A DNA stretch of 64,000 nt from Sambucus nigra (GCA_949130495.1 OX422217.1:541699137-541763136), one strand, 5' to 3'. Positions 26,801 to 39,223 are shown, counted from the stretch's first letter. The notes: generated by a model from the letters alone, not told the origin. A program made the numbers and translations.

Positions 26801-27120
26801 CCAATTTTGACCTAAAAAATGCGACACATTAATTCGGACAATTTAACTTAAAGTCGCCCAATATAAATAATTCTTCCCACTTAAATAAATTCTCCAAATC
26901 ATAATTTAAGTTTCTCCAATTTAAATATTTTTATATCTCCTAAAATAATTAAATACTAAGTCCTCGAAATTACGGGGTGTTACAATATCCTAATGTGCTT
27001 AGATTTTTTAAAATACACATCAATTCTTCATAACGAAGGTTGTAACATCGGTATCATAATACTTCAGTGACTTGGTTATACTGTCAATAACGCCAAGTCT
27101 CGAAATAAATTTCTACAACC
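23890..27120 (-). pseudogene. Copia RNase H / pol C-terminus, split by a solo LTR
   Basis: On the minus strand 27120-26985 reads FISRLGVIDSITKSLK and YYDTDV, the part of copia RNase H just before its CDN motif. After the solo LTR (24081-26984) the reading resumes at 24080-23890 with QVSIEHIS and PLINGLSPKGF, the end of plant copia polyproteins (normally IADPLTKGL). Several stops and frameshifts are present. This is the end of a minus-oriented copia element whose 3' LTR is not recognised. The repeat at 28233-32198 may be part of its 5' LTR, but that is inference. Confidence 0.75.
24081..26984 (-). repeat. Solo LTR B (gypsy, minus)
   Basis: Begins TATGACACCCCGCC, two transitions from TGTAACACCCCGCC, and ends ACGGGGTGTTACA. 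It is flanked by a perfect target duplication ATATC (24076-24080 and 26985-26989). No internal region, so it is a solo LTR left by recombination between the two LTRs of a full element. Nested inside the copia RNase H remnant. A TCGA palindrome cluster lies at 25931-25970. Confidence 0.9.
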
Positions 27121-28232
27121 ATAATTCATAAAATGTAACCTCAAAGGATGATGCACACAATACTTAATTTTTTTTCAATCTTTCATAATATCAGCCATTA
27201 GTCTAAAACAAGTGTATTTAATTAAAAGAGAATTATAAATATTGGTCACCTTTATGTGAACAGTTATCATAAGTGTGAGCATATAATATTTTAAGAATCT
27301 CATTACTTTATACTCATAAAATGTTTTATTTCTCTATATTATCATTCATTAGAAATGTATAGAGAGGTACAAAATATATAAACTCACTCCCACTGAACTC
27401 AAGGTATATATATACTAGTGAAAATGCATAAAGTATTATTAAAATATTAGTGGTGGGAAACTTACATAAGCTTATATAGTGATTTATCAATCTATACCCT
27501 TCTTTTCTAAAACTTTCATAAGTTTTCACACTAGATATAAATCTTAATCAAAAGGAGCTACACAAGACATAATAATTTCAGATATTAAGATATAGATGAT
27601 CATGTTTATTTATAGAACTTTCTCTATTTGTAATGTGAAATTTAACTATAAGTTTAGCTTTATATCATTGATTACCACTAGGGTCGTTTTCGTTCTTAAA
27701 TTCACTTTTCACTTGACTCTAGTGTGCCAATTACGTAGTTCAATGCGATCATTTTGATCATTTAATGGCATTTCACATAATAATTTCTTGAAACTTGTGA
27801 AAACAATGTATTTTTTTATGTTGAAAATTTCATTATATGGTGGTTGATCATTTTTATTCTTTATTTGTCAAATAATTCACCAACTAAAGGAACAAGTATC
27901 TTAACTTATTTGATAACCATATTAAGTGATTTTGGACTCCCAATAATTTTAATATTCTTTAAATAATTTAACATTTTTGGTCTCAGCAATAATTAGTGTA
28001 CCCTCTTGCAAGTGTAGAGACATAATTCCGAAACCTAATTCTTTTAGTGGTAACTAAATCCGTGCATGTACTAGACATTCCTAATCATATGGGTCTGTAA
28101 AATCGTGTAAAGTAGAATTTATATAATACACTTTTAACCATATATATTGAAATAATATTCTTAACCAAATGTTGGAATCCAAAATAATTTTGGTAAATAT
28201 TTGTGTGAATAACTATTATGATGACACCAATG
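27121..28232. other. Unassigned AT-rich region
   Basis: No convincing coding similarity on either strand. Probably further decayed sequence of the minus-oriented copia element whose RNase H end lies at 23890-27120, judging only by position. Confidence 0.4.
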
Positions 28233-31200
28233 GTGCATGTTTTGTCTTGTTGTTTTATAGTGACATGATCTATGTAGGTCCATTATCAAAAAAAAAATTA
28301 CTATAATATCCCACTTGGTGTAACACCCCGCCTAATTAAATACCGGGTGGCCAGTCCCATACCAAATTAAAACAAAATATACAGTTGGCTCATTCTTAGC
28401 ATCACTGTCAAAAACATTTACAACTCACCCAATACCCAATTAAGCTGGTGTTAAAAACTTTCCAAATTTAAATTTCAACAAAACCATTTTTAGTTTAAGA
28501 ATAACACAACATATTTTATTCTACAACACTGATAACCCAATAAATAACACAAAAGAATTTAAGTGCAATTGGAATAAACATTCCCAAATAATATTAATCC
28601 ATTACAGTAATCCCATCAATAACAACTGTATTAAAAAGACCCGAATACAATAGTCTTTGACCTCGATAGAAAAGATAACTAAAATCCTTTGGGCGACATG
28701 CCCTAACTAAGAATACTGTGAATCAAATGAAGATAGGCGTCTAAGCAAAACTCCATAAATCCATAGCCTGTCAAAATCCGCTAAGGTTGGCGTCCTGGAC
28801 ACCTGATATAGAGATACAATAGAAGAGAAAATATGCAAGGAAACGGGTCAAAGCCCGAATGTGTAGATGATTTTTAAAACAACAAGTATTTAACAAGTGC
28901 AATAAAGCATTTATTATGTACATGTTAGATCCAACTCTCACTTGCTATTCTCACCTCTCAACTAGAGTGCACACTTAACGTTTCCTATTAACCTCCTAGT
29001 TAATGGTTCCTCTTTTTTAGTCTCCATATTATAATTCCATTCCCATATCATAATCCCCGTATGTCCCATACCATACGTCACATTATTATTCATTTGCATT
29101 TCTCCTTTATATGATTAGTTTCTCATTAACATGAATCATTACTCATTAATATGAATCGTTTCTCATTAACATGAGTTAAGCTTTTCAATTCTATAAGCAT
29201 AAACATTCATTAACTTAATTCCATTATCTTTCTCTATTCACCGTTATCTACAATTATCACCGTAGATAGATTTAACCACAATATATCCATTCAATCATTT
29301 AATCCATTATATATATATATATTCATATATAATACGGCACCCCGAGTCACAGCTGCGGTGCAATGCATTACTTTGCTATCATGTCCCATCATCGTAGGTC
29401 GCCGAATAGGGGACTAAAGGTTCGGTAAGATTCCACGAACCACAAACAACAACAAACAAATTGGAGGCGAACATAGTTCTCGTATCCATGGGTCACGCAC
29501 ATACCTACGTACCCACAGTCAGCGGACTTATAAACTCCCCGATAAGTCTTTCATAGACCTATGTTCTCGAGCGACAAATCAAAGATCCCATGGATTTATC
29601 AGGATATGACTGCCCTCAAGCGCAAACCTCCCACCGATAGCAAGTAAGCTAGGTATGTCATACACATAAATCATCCATCAATCCAATAGGTATTATCATA
29701 CCTATAATATAATATCAATAAGGTAATATCACTACCCTAAGATATTTCCCATACGTAGCATTAAATCCCTTTTAAATTCCACGTATTAAAATATCATATC
29801 TTTACTTCATAATTTAATTATCCTCGCATCCTATAACATCTCTCCACTCCCGACGTCGTTAAGGTTCATGCGCGGAGCGTCTCGCAAAGCGAAATCCAAA
29901 CAAGGAACCCCTCCAATACACTACTACTTAACTTTGTCGATCGAGGAGGTCCGACAACTTCAACTATGCGATCGGGATAACCTCATACCTTCTTTCAACC
30001 AAATGGGTTCTAAACTCCCATCTCTATCCAGGAGACATACCACTACGCTCTTGTATTACACTCCGTCCTTGCGAAATCAATATTGAGCTTAAACTCAGTC
30101 CTTGATGTTCAAATTGTAACCCTAAGGCTACCCTCACTCAATACACAATATTTAAATAGGTTTTTCCTCAACATATATTCAGTAAGAATTCACTAATATC
30201 CTACTGGTCCATAACATCATTTCTCCCGAATTACTACGAGTTTAGTTCTCCTTTTAATTAAGGTTAAAATCGATAGTTTCAAATCTCTTATAAACACATC
30301 TTCTTTCACTTTGGATTAAGCCCTCTTGTAAACTTAAGGATACCCAGGTGTTATATTCAATCACCCCTACTGGTCCTATCTTTAATACTCATACATCTCC
30401 ATTTAGAATTTAAAAAATGAATCTAGCAACCGAAATTCCATTCGATATAATTTTCAACATTTTAATCACTTGAATCCAAATCAAATTAATTCAAATCTTA
30501 TCTAGGGTTTACTGATATTTTCTAAGTCCCATAATATCCAAATAATAATCACCAAAGATCCACAAAAGGGTTGGGATAAGAATCAACATTTAAAAAGAAA
30601 CAACTTTACATATTCTGGGGAGGTCGATCGATCGATCCCTCAGGTCACATCCTGGTTTTCTGCATTTTCTGCAACTACGGGTTTAGCAAATTATGATCAT
30701 TTAAACCTTCATCTAAACATACCAAATGACTTATAATCTTTACTACATGATATATCAACATATATGAACGATTTCCAATACTCTAAACATCCTAGAATCA
30801 TCAAGGGATTGGATTAAAAAGCATGTTTATCTCCTTATTTCCAGAAATTTATCAACATATCATCTTCAAGAACACATCAATGGTTTTCATAATTTCTTCA
30901 ACAGATTCATGACTATTTCGTGGATTATTATCAACCTAAAACATGAGTTTAATTCCTATATCATTTCAGTTTCCAGAAATCCATTTAATCACTCCATTAT
31001 TTCTTCCAAACATGAATAATCTTCTCTTTTCATACTATTCTAACATGGACAATATACGAACTTAAATTGCCATTATCAAACACTTGCCTTTACTGAAGGT
31101 CTGATCCTTTGGTGTAGTATATCTCAGTTGGTTGTCCCTTCTCCGGTCAAACTCCGGTGGTGGTTGGTGGTGGTGAACCTTGGTTCTTGTTCTTCTCCTT

Positions 31201-32198
31201 TCCAAGTAGGCTTTTCCCTTCCCAAGCACTCTTTCACTCTCTCTAGGAAGATGACTTCTCTATTTTGTGTAGAGGAGATGAATAACCCACATACACTTAA
31301 TCTACCAATACTTATAATAGGCCAAAATCCGAAATCTCTATTCATCCCCTTAGAAAAATGACCAAAATGCCCTTTCGAGTTGTCTATTCATTTCCAAATG
31401 ACCCGAGACTCAAAATTAACATCCAAATAGACTTTTCTGACTATTTCGAACCTTCCGGACGCAACGACGCAGTCGAAATGACTATAAGGTCGATAGAAAA
31501 TAAATTTCCTTTTTAATTTAATAAACTAGTTCCGACACGTCCCATACCGCGTCTGACTAAAAATATAAATTATCGAATTTATATCATACAGTCATATCAA
31601 TGACATCACATTCATATATTACCTAAATATCTTTAAGTAATATTCAGAATCATCCATTTTAATATCCACCGTCCGGATAAAACCCGAATGAATTAATTAA
31701 TAATAAAATCCAATTAATCCATTAATTTAAAATATAACCCATTTTAAAAGTCATTTAAAATTACGGGGTATTACACTTGGGCCACATAGATTTTGTAAAA
31801 CCTTAAGAGATCAAACATAACTATCAATATTCATAAGTCACAACCCTAATATAATCTAATTAATTAAATCATCAAAGTAAGTCTAGATTTAAAAGTGTCT
31901 CATATTCAATTATGCCACTAGATTGAAGAGTTTTAATAATAAAGAGACATGATTGAAATCATTTTCCTTATAAAAGGTTTTATCAAAACATAATTGTGCA
32001 AGCCACAATAAGAACACCATAATTGAGAAAAATATATTCTCATGCAAAACTTAAAGATCCTTAGAGGAAAAGGATCATATTTTCAAAGCTTTTTGGCAGG
32101 GTAATCGGTTTCTTTTGGGAGGTCTGATTTTCAGCAAGGTCCTTTTAGATCTACATATAAAGATCTATCTTTGTTAATTTTTCTTATGTTTAGCTATT
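28233..32198 (-). repeat. Interspersed repeat copy 1, interrupted by solo LTR A
   Basis: 28233-28318 plus 31776-32198 aligns almost end to end with 53217-53717. The second copy is uninterrupted, so this copy carries an insertion (28319-31775). Content and a TATA-like site on the minus strand (about 53676-53690 in copy 2) suggest a copia-type LTR fragment, but its ends are not defined. Confidence 0.8.
28319..31775 (-). repeat. Solo LTR A (gypsy, minus)
   Basis: Begins TGTAACACCCCGCCTAATTA and ends TTACGGGGTATTACA. Target duplication CTTGG on both sides (28314-28318, 31776-31780). It shares its terminal ~80 bp with the LTRs at 33280 and 63360, so it is the same broad family. Minus-strand TATA (CTATTATAAG) at 31311-31320. 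TCGA palindromes at about 30625-30638. One copy of the shared module at 29864-29927. No internal sequence, hence solo. Confidence 0.95.
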
Positions 32199-32200
32199 AA

Positions 32201-32960
32201 CACTACACCAAAATACTAATGGACAATATACAATTAGGTGCCCTGGTAATAATTTTTAAACATTTAAGGACAATTTAAAATTAGGTCCACTTGTTATGCC
32301 ACTAGCGTGGACTTCTATAAGAAGAGAATTAGTGGACCTAAGTGTTTAAAATTTATCAAAATTCCTTTAGTGTTTAAAGTTTGTTTGTGAGGGACCTAAG
32401 AGTACTTTTCCCAATACTAATTTTGTGGCTGGCTTCTTATGACTGCTAATGGGGGTGACAAACTTATCACTCCCGAGAGCAATCACAAAATTATTTGTAA
32501 TTGCCATTAGGAGTGATAAATTATTAGGTAATGAAAAATTTGAGTGAATTGGTTTGTCACTACTAATGAGAGTCATGAATGTTATCATATAATTAATTTG
32601 TGACTACTATAAGCAGTCACAAATTAATAACTACCATAAGCCGCCACAAATTTATCAATAGGCTTAAGTTATGACTTTTATGAGGAGTCACAAATTTATC
32701 AATAGGTTTAAGTTATAACTCTTATGAGCAGTCACAAATTTATATGAGTAGTTACAAACTATGGTCTAAGTTTTAATTTGTGACTGCTCACAAGAGTCAT
32801 AAATTTGTAATTACTCATAGCAGTCACAAATTTTGGCCTACAACTTAATTTGTGACTGCTAGTAACAGTCATAAATTTATAAATGCTAGTAGAAGTCATA
32901 AATTTTAATCTAAAACTTAATTTTTGACTGCTATTAAGGTCACAAAAATTTTAGACTAGA
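32201..32960. mobile_element. CACTA-type transposon terminus with subterminal palindromes
   Basis: Starts CACTACACCAAAATAC, a classic CACTA terminus. From 32430 to 32945 it holds many copies of TTTGTGACTGCT and its complement, often facing each other as hairpins (for example 32604-32629). Such arrays bind transposase in CACTA elements. No transposase frame and no second terminus are found; the right part may have been lost or displaced by the gypsy insertion at 33280. It begins right at the end of repeat copy 1. Confidence 0.7.
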
Positions 32961-33279
32961 ATTAATTTCCCTTTCTCTCTCCCCTCTCCTTAAAATTTTC
33001 TAACAATTTTTTATGGGTTTTGATGTAAATGTTTGGAGGTTTTTTTTTTTATTCAAATGTTTGGGGGGTTTTGATCTAAATCTACATTTGTTTTTTTGAG
33101 AAAATAAAGTATAAGATCATGACCTACATTGAGTCTTTCTTTGATGTTGTTTGGGCATATTACTTTCTCTATATATAGTATTCTTATTTATATTTAATTG
33201 TCTACTTTACATATTGATGTGAACTTCACAAATAAGAATGCAAGAAATCAACTTGACCGTGGTGTTTTTCAAAGTTTAA
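32961..33279. other. Unassigned spacer
   Basis: Short T-rich stretch between the CACTA terminus and the gypsy 5' LTR; nothing recognised. Its last five bases (TTTAA) would be the target duplication of the gypsy element, but the other side is lost. Confidence 0.4.
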
Positions 33280-33712
33280 TGTAACAACCCGTACCTTTGG
33301 AGATAATTAAATTCCATAATTAGGTGTCAATTGGAATTTGAGGAATTTCTCGAAATAGTGATTTTTGGGATTTTCAAGGATTGGATGATTTTCGATGGGT
33401 GTTGAATTTACTTTTGGTATTAATTAAATGAATTTGAGTATTTTAATAATATGTCGCCGCTGGGTAAAGCGACAAAAGGTAAGATTTTAATTGGAAAACC
33501 CGCATTAAGTTATTTTGGGTCAAAATAGTGATTTGCGGTCAAGTACCTCGGATGGAAATTTCGACTGCGTCGCGAGTCTCGAAATGGCCGAGATAGTCAG
33601 AAATGAGTGTCCGATTGTCGAAATTGAGTTTTGAGAAATTTTAGAGTTAAACGGGCTCGTAATTGAGTAAACGAGTCATTTTTGGGTTTTAAACGGTATA
33701 AACCCTTTTCTC

Positions 33713-33724
33713 CCTATATAAGGA
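33713..33724 (+). promoter_or_regulatory. TATA box in the gypsy 5' LTR
   Basis: CCCTATATAAGG, kept unchanged in the 3' LTR at 39657-39668. Likely directs the element's genomic transcript. Confidence 0.75.
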
Positions 33725-34179
33725 GGGAGAGGGGGAGAAAAGAGAGAGAAAAGAGAGAAGAGAGAGATGAAGGAAGAAAGAGGAGAGAAAAGGGAGATCT
33801 CGGGCTAAACTCCGCCGGACTCGACTCGGGATCGTCGGATTTTATCCACGAGGCAAGTGTTTACTTGCTTTATTTACTTTTGAGCATAAATCTCATATCG
33901 TAATTTGGTATTAACAAACCCTAAAGATTTTGGGTTAGGTTTTCGTGGATAAAACGGGTTTTCGGAAGTTAAAACGAATAAACCCCAATAATATTTCAAT
34001 TCGAGGAACTTAGGATTTAATCGAAATTAATGGTTGGTTTTGGGTTCTAGGATGTTTAGAAGCCATTTTATATACGTGTATGTAGTTGGTTGAGGTTGTA
34101 GGACGTTGGATGCGTAGATACAATCTTGGGAGAAGCTTTCATGGCTGAAACAACTTCTCGGAGAAGAAGCTGCCCGTCA

Positions 34180-34254
34180 TGATCGATCGATCGATCACGG
34201 GGGACCGATCGATCGAACCATCGATCGATCGAGGGCCAGGGGTCAATCGATCGA
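34180..34254. repeat. TCGA palindrome cluster in the 5' LTR
   Basis: Four blocks of repeated GATC/TCGA units about 20-25 bp apart. The first (34180-34197) is an 18-bp perfect palindrome; the same block in the 3' LTR (40117-40138) is a 22-bp perfect palindrome. The cluster lies downstream of the TATA box, so it should be in the transcribed leader. Confidence 0.9.
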
Positions 34255-35848
34255 CCATTGCTGAAAGTAAGGCAATTTTCATAGGGTGAATTGGATGTGA
34301 TGAATTCCAATTCTAATTGATTCGAGGTTAATCATGGGAAAATATAAGGGATCTTTTAGGTGTATATGGTCTTCCAATTGAGGAAATTTAGGAGGGCAAG
34401 GTGAGGGTTTTAATGTGTAACCCTTAAATTATATTTTCGAGGAAAATAAATAAGTTAAGGATTTATAATGTTGGGGTTCCTTAAATAGGTTGGGGACCTC
34501 TAAATAATTAATTGGATGAGATGTAGTCCTTATGTTTGTGGGAAGGAAATCCACAACCTACTTAATTTTAGGCCTATATTATTTATGCGTATAGGAAAGC
34601 ATAATTATATTGATATTGGTTGAGTAAATCCTATGAGGTTATTAGGATGGAAATTTGGAGATATCAACTAAATCCTTAGAGGGTAATAAGGTATTTATTA
34701 TTTATTAAGTAAGGAAATACTTTGGGTATAGTATCATGCGTATATGAATGCATGATTATGATTCTTTGAGAGAATCTTTGGGATTATTGGTCATCGCTAG
34801 ATGTGATTGGAAATTATGGCCATTCATATATATATTCGAGGAGGAATATATAGTATGTATACTACGTGATTAAAGTATATATAAATATGATACGGATGTG
34901 TATTATATGGTATATTCCTTGTGCATGAGAATAAGGTAATATATATGTCTATAAGAATAAGACATGCATGGTTTAAAACTTGGTACTTAATAAATAAGTA
35001 TAAATGGTTTTATGAATGTAAAAATGAATGTTTTCAACATGGAAAAGAAATTATTTTCATAAATGATAATTTATGTATACACACCTCTCTAAATCGCACT
35101 CATAAGGGAAGTTGCGCACGTGAGGTGAATCCCCCTGGCTAATGAATGCAGGGTGGATATAGTCCTAGGCCGTATGAGCGCTTATTGTATGTTTTTTTGC
35201 GATGGTGAGGTAATTATGGGTGTGGTTATGACTCTCCCGCAGGCATATGGCTGCTTCCCGACGTTTCGTTAGGATCCCAGGTGGTCTTGGTGATAGGCCC
35301 TGGAAGATGATAGCAATTTAGGGGCGCGCACAGTGGGAAAACCCGGACGAGCGGTCTTCAAACGCGTTATATGATATGAAATATAACTATTTTAATAATG
35401 TTGGACATTATTGACGTTAAAGCATGTTATGATAATAAAATGGCTTTAAACTACATTTCCTGGATGGAAGAAGGGAAATGGGAAGTTATATACATTTCCT
35501 AGATGGAAGAAGGGAAATGGGATGTTATGAAATGGAAAAGCATTTTTATGATAATAAAACTTGATTTAAATATATTTCCTGGATAGAAGAAGGGAGATAG
35601 AAAGTTTTGAAATGAAAATGAAATTGGTAAACGTTTTGAAAATGAGTCCTTAGTCCGGGAGATATATCCGGATGTGTATTATAAAGATGAATAGAATAAA
35701 CCTCAGTCAGGGAGACATTATCCGGATGTATATCGTAAGATATATATATAAGAATGAATGTGATATGTATATTAATATATAAGTATGTATTTATATATTA
35801 GTTTTGTACTATGGGTCTAATGGATCTCGACGATCAGCCTTGCCAAGT

Positions 35849-35909
35849 AGTAGTGTATCGGGTGGGTTCCTTGTTTGGATTTCGCTCTGCGAGACACCCC
35901 ACGCATGAA
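35849..35909 (+). repeat. Shared gypsy module (one of seven copies)
   Basis: A roughly 60-bp core built on GGGTTCCTTGTTTGGATTT, then GCGAGACRCCCCACGCATGAA. Other copies: 4657-4716, 20003-20062, 38136-38196, 38609-38668 (plus) and 29864-29927, 60873-60933 (minus). In the best copies TCGC(TCT or TTT)GCGA can form a small hairpin. Confidence 0.85.
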
Positions 35910-36681
35910 CATCTCATAGTGTTGTGATTGGGGAGAAGTCTAGCCCTTAGTATTTGGGATAACTAGGGTTGTTAGAAGATTGGGTAATAGACTAGTTAGG
36001 CAGGGTAGCTTGACTAGGGTATTTTGTTAGGATGCGATACGAGTGCACTATTAGAAAAGAGGTGAGGGGTATCTCATGGGAGTGCGATACCAATTTAAAT
36101 ATGAGATAAAACCTTTTTCTAAAAAATAAAGCATTTATGCACTTGCTAAATATTTTTTCAAACTCGGGCTCTGGCCCGTTTATCTACTTTTCCCTCTCTT
36201 GTCATATATATATATATATATATATAGGTGTTTAGACACAGGAATGCCTGGATGGCATTTCCTTCGAGTCAGACGTCAGCTGCAGTAGTTGTGGATGGAT
36301 GCAGGTTCTCGATAGACGCATCTATTCTTGTACTCTAGATAGGAGGTATTGTGTACACACTCGGGTTAATAACCTAACAACATTTATTTATTCTTTTACC
36401 GCCTTTTTGTGCGACATTTGATATGGTTGTATAATTTTGACTGAGTGTTCGGTTATCTTATTCTATTTCATTTCAGTTTCATTTATATAATCTGTGTGAA
36501 TGTTTTAATTTAGTAGTTGTTTAAAAAGAGTAGTTAAGTAAAATTTTGACACCAGCCTAATAGGTTATTAGTAATTAAATTAATTTTCGACAGTGATGCT
36601 AAGAATGATCCATATGAGACTCCTGTTTTAATTTGATATAGGAGTGATCGCCCGGTATTTTATTAGGTAGGGTGTCACAGA

Positions 36682-36693
36682 TGGTATCAGAGC
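36682..36693 (+). promoter_or_regulatory. Primer-binding site, TGGTATCAGAGC
   Basis: Exact match to the plant initiator-Met-tRNA primer-binding site, two bases after the 5' LTR. The following bases (CATCAGGTTCTAGTGTCC) are identical in the minus-oriented element at 63 kb. Confidence 0.95.
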
Positions 36694-39210
36694 ATCAGGT
36701 TCTAGTGTCCTTAGGAATCTGTGAGGACGTACTATGCTTTCAGCGTTGCTCTCGATTTGATATAAAGCCTCAGGATTTGGATTGTTGATTTCTCTTGTGA
36801 GATTTCGTTCTCCTGCTATATTATGAGATTATGGAAATCTTTTGTGCGCTCGTTCTAGGTTAGTGTGCCGATCGAGGAAGGGCGACCAAGGAGGGCCGTG
36901 ATGAGGACAGCATGAGGCGGGGCTTAGCTCGGGCGACTGGTAGAAGTTGGGGGATTAGGACCGCCGTAGAGGTCACTCCCCTTATAGCAATTGTTAAGGA
37001 TTGTTGCAACGACTACTAAAGTATAGTAGTTATGAGTACAGCAGTACCGTCGTAGTAGAGAGTGGTACTAAAGTTGAATTTTCTAGTGAGGATAAGGGTT
37101 CGAAAGGGATCTAACAGAAAGTTTTAACCGTGAGTCCCCATGAGTTAGCAGGAATGAGAAGAATGCAGTTTTTGAATTATTCACATAAGGATCGACCAGA
37201 GGCCGACAGTGGATAAAGGGTGACATGGAGAAGTGAACCTTATACCGAGGTGAGGTAGGTACAACGAACAAAAGAGTCCTTCAAAGGAATGATGGGCTCA
37301 TTAGAAAAGTGTTGCTAACACTTATGGAGAATGTGTATGTTTGAGGACCCCATTGGTGGACATCCACTCGGGAAATTTATTGAAATAGGATTGAAGCTTG
37401 TAGTGGAGTTTCCTTTTAACGAAGAAGTTAAGAGGACTAGTAAGATGATTGTAAGGAGTAGCGCAAATTTGTTGTTAGGAGTTTCACCTCAGAAGGAAGG
37501 GGTATAATTGGCATGGCTAGATAAAGTCGCGGCGTTCGTTAGCCCTAGACTCGTGTGTGTAATTTGAGTTTTGTGGCGGTCTCGATAACATTATATAATG
37601 TAGGCCTATGTGTTTTCCGCGATAGCGGAGTTTTATTTTCCTTCATTCGCTATAAAGGCGGGTGTTGATATTTTAAATAAATATATATCTGGTTTATGTT
37701 TATACGAGTATGGTAATATGGTGAGTATAATACATTATGGTATTATCGGAGAGGTAGAAGGCTAAGGATGGCAAGACTATCGTGTCCGAGGTTCCAGGGT
37801 GGAATGGGTTATTGTTACGATATCTCACCTGGATACAGGTTGAGTTCGCCTTTACGATGTGCAAGGATGGAACTTCGATGAGTAGATGTTTCATTATCAT
37901 GATTTGAGTGTGTGGCGACCTTATAGATATGATTTAAGGCCCGCAGGATTTATTATTGACCTGTGAGTTTAAGCTCATTATTAATTGTGCATAGACTGAG
38001 TGTAGTGCGAGCGCTTGGTGGTGTGACTCTTAGTTAGAGATAGGAGTTTTGACCACCTTTTGTTGGAAGAAGGGATAGGATTATCCCGGTTGCATATTTG
38101 AAGATAACGGACCTCCATGACCGACAAAGTTAAGTAGTAGTGTGTGAAGGGGTTCCTTGTTTGGATTTTTCTTTGCGAGACGCTCCACGCATGAACCTTA
38201 ACGGCGTCGGGAGTGGAGAGATGTTATAGGATGCAAGGATGTGGATTTTGTTGATAAGTCATATAGCGTGGATGAAACACTATAGACTATGAATCATGTG
38301 ATGATGGTATGCTTATGGAGATGTGGTGCTATGGAAAAGCACTAAAGTGGTCCTCTCACCACAAGTGGGTGGGTGAGGTTGGACTTATAAAAATTGATTT
38401 GAGGCTTATGGGCAGGCCTTAATGAAAAGGCAAATTTTGGAGATATATTGTTTTGGGTAAGAAAATCGTAACATCTCGATAGAGGATAGGCGCCCGATTG
38501 ATAAGAAAGAGTAGTAGAAGTACGTTAGTAGATTTACGAGGTAGGATTTAGGACGTCCCGCTGGTGTGCCTTAGGTTGCTATATCTCGATGACCTACAAC
38601 GTGAGGGAGTAGTGTAACGGGAGGGTTCCTTGTCTGGATTTTTCTTTGTGAGATGCCCCACGCATGAAACCAAGCAAATGTCGGGAGTTGAGAAGGGCGT
38701 TGGGAACTAAGGACATACTTAGGATTATACTCGTTTCGCGTAGGTAGGGTAACGCATAGACCGTAGCATTATTAGGATGTAAGTTCAATAGAGTTAGTGG
38801 CGCCGATGTAAGGAGAATTGAATATTGTGGGTTGGGAGGACCCATGTGTGAGTATTACACCGAGGAAATGAGACCCTTATTTAGAGAGAGTGTTAAGTGT
38901 TGGACGTTCACAATGGTTGTGCAGATGTGCACGAGTTAGAAAGGTGTATGGTCACCTTAGTAAGTTGATTTATATACCACCTGAAATAGAAGGGGCGTAG
39001 TATATAAAGTTAAAGATTATGCCGTGAGGCACTAGAAATGATGGGTGCAATGTGACGTTATTGGAGTCACTTTATGACCGTGGTAGCCGTATAGTGTATG
39101 GTTGGGAACCATTGGGTCATAATTGTTCCCCTTGAGGTATTAAGATTTGGAGCGATTCTAGGATTGGCGGTGTAGGTTGTATCTGAATTTCGAGGATGAA
39201 ATTCCATTGT

Positions 39211-39223
39211 AAGGGGGGAAGTA
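39211..39223 (+). promoter_or_regulatory. Polypurine tract
   Basis: AAGGGGGGAAGTA immediately before the 3' LTR; the minus-oriented relative has the matching TAAGGGGAGTAGTA at 60540-60553. Confidence 0.85.

Larger units (their letters stand above)
33280..36679 (+). repeat. 5' LTR of large-LTR gypsy element
   Basis: Begins TGTAACAACCCG and ends GGTGTCACA, followed after two bases by a primer-binding site. Paired with the truncated 3' LTR at 39224-41352. A TATA box (CCCTATATAAGG) lies at 33713-33724 and is followed by a purine-rich leader. A palindrome cluster lies 460 bp further on. One copy of the shared module is at 35849-35909. Compared with the 3' LTR it lacks 49 bp between two ATTTTAGG repeats. 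No coding potential. Confidence 0.95.
36680..39223 (+). mobile_element. Non-coding internal region of the large-LTR gypsy element
   Basis: Only 2.5 kb between two long LTRs, with no frame resembling gag, protease, RT or integrase. The first part around 36880 may be a gag leader. Two copies of the shared module lie at 38136-38196 and 38609-38668. It ends with the tail AATTTCGAGGATGAAATTCC and a purine tract. This is a non-autonomous element that must have been mobilised by a relative's proteins. Confidence 0.85.

Noticed and set aside
36682..36693. tRNA gene suggested by tRNA-complementary bases
   Set aside because: Only the 12-base primer-binding site is present, with no cloverleaf around it.
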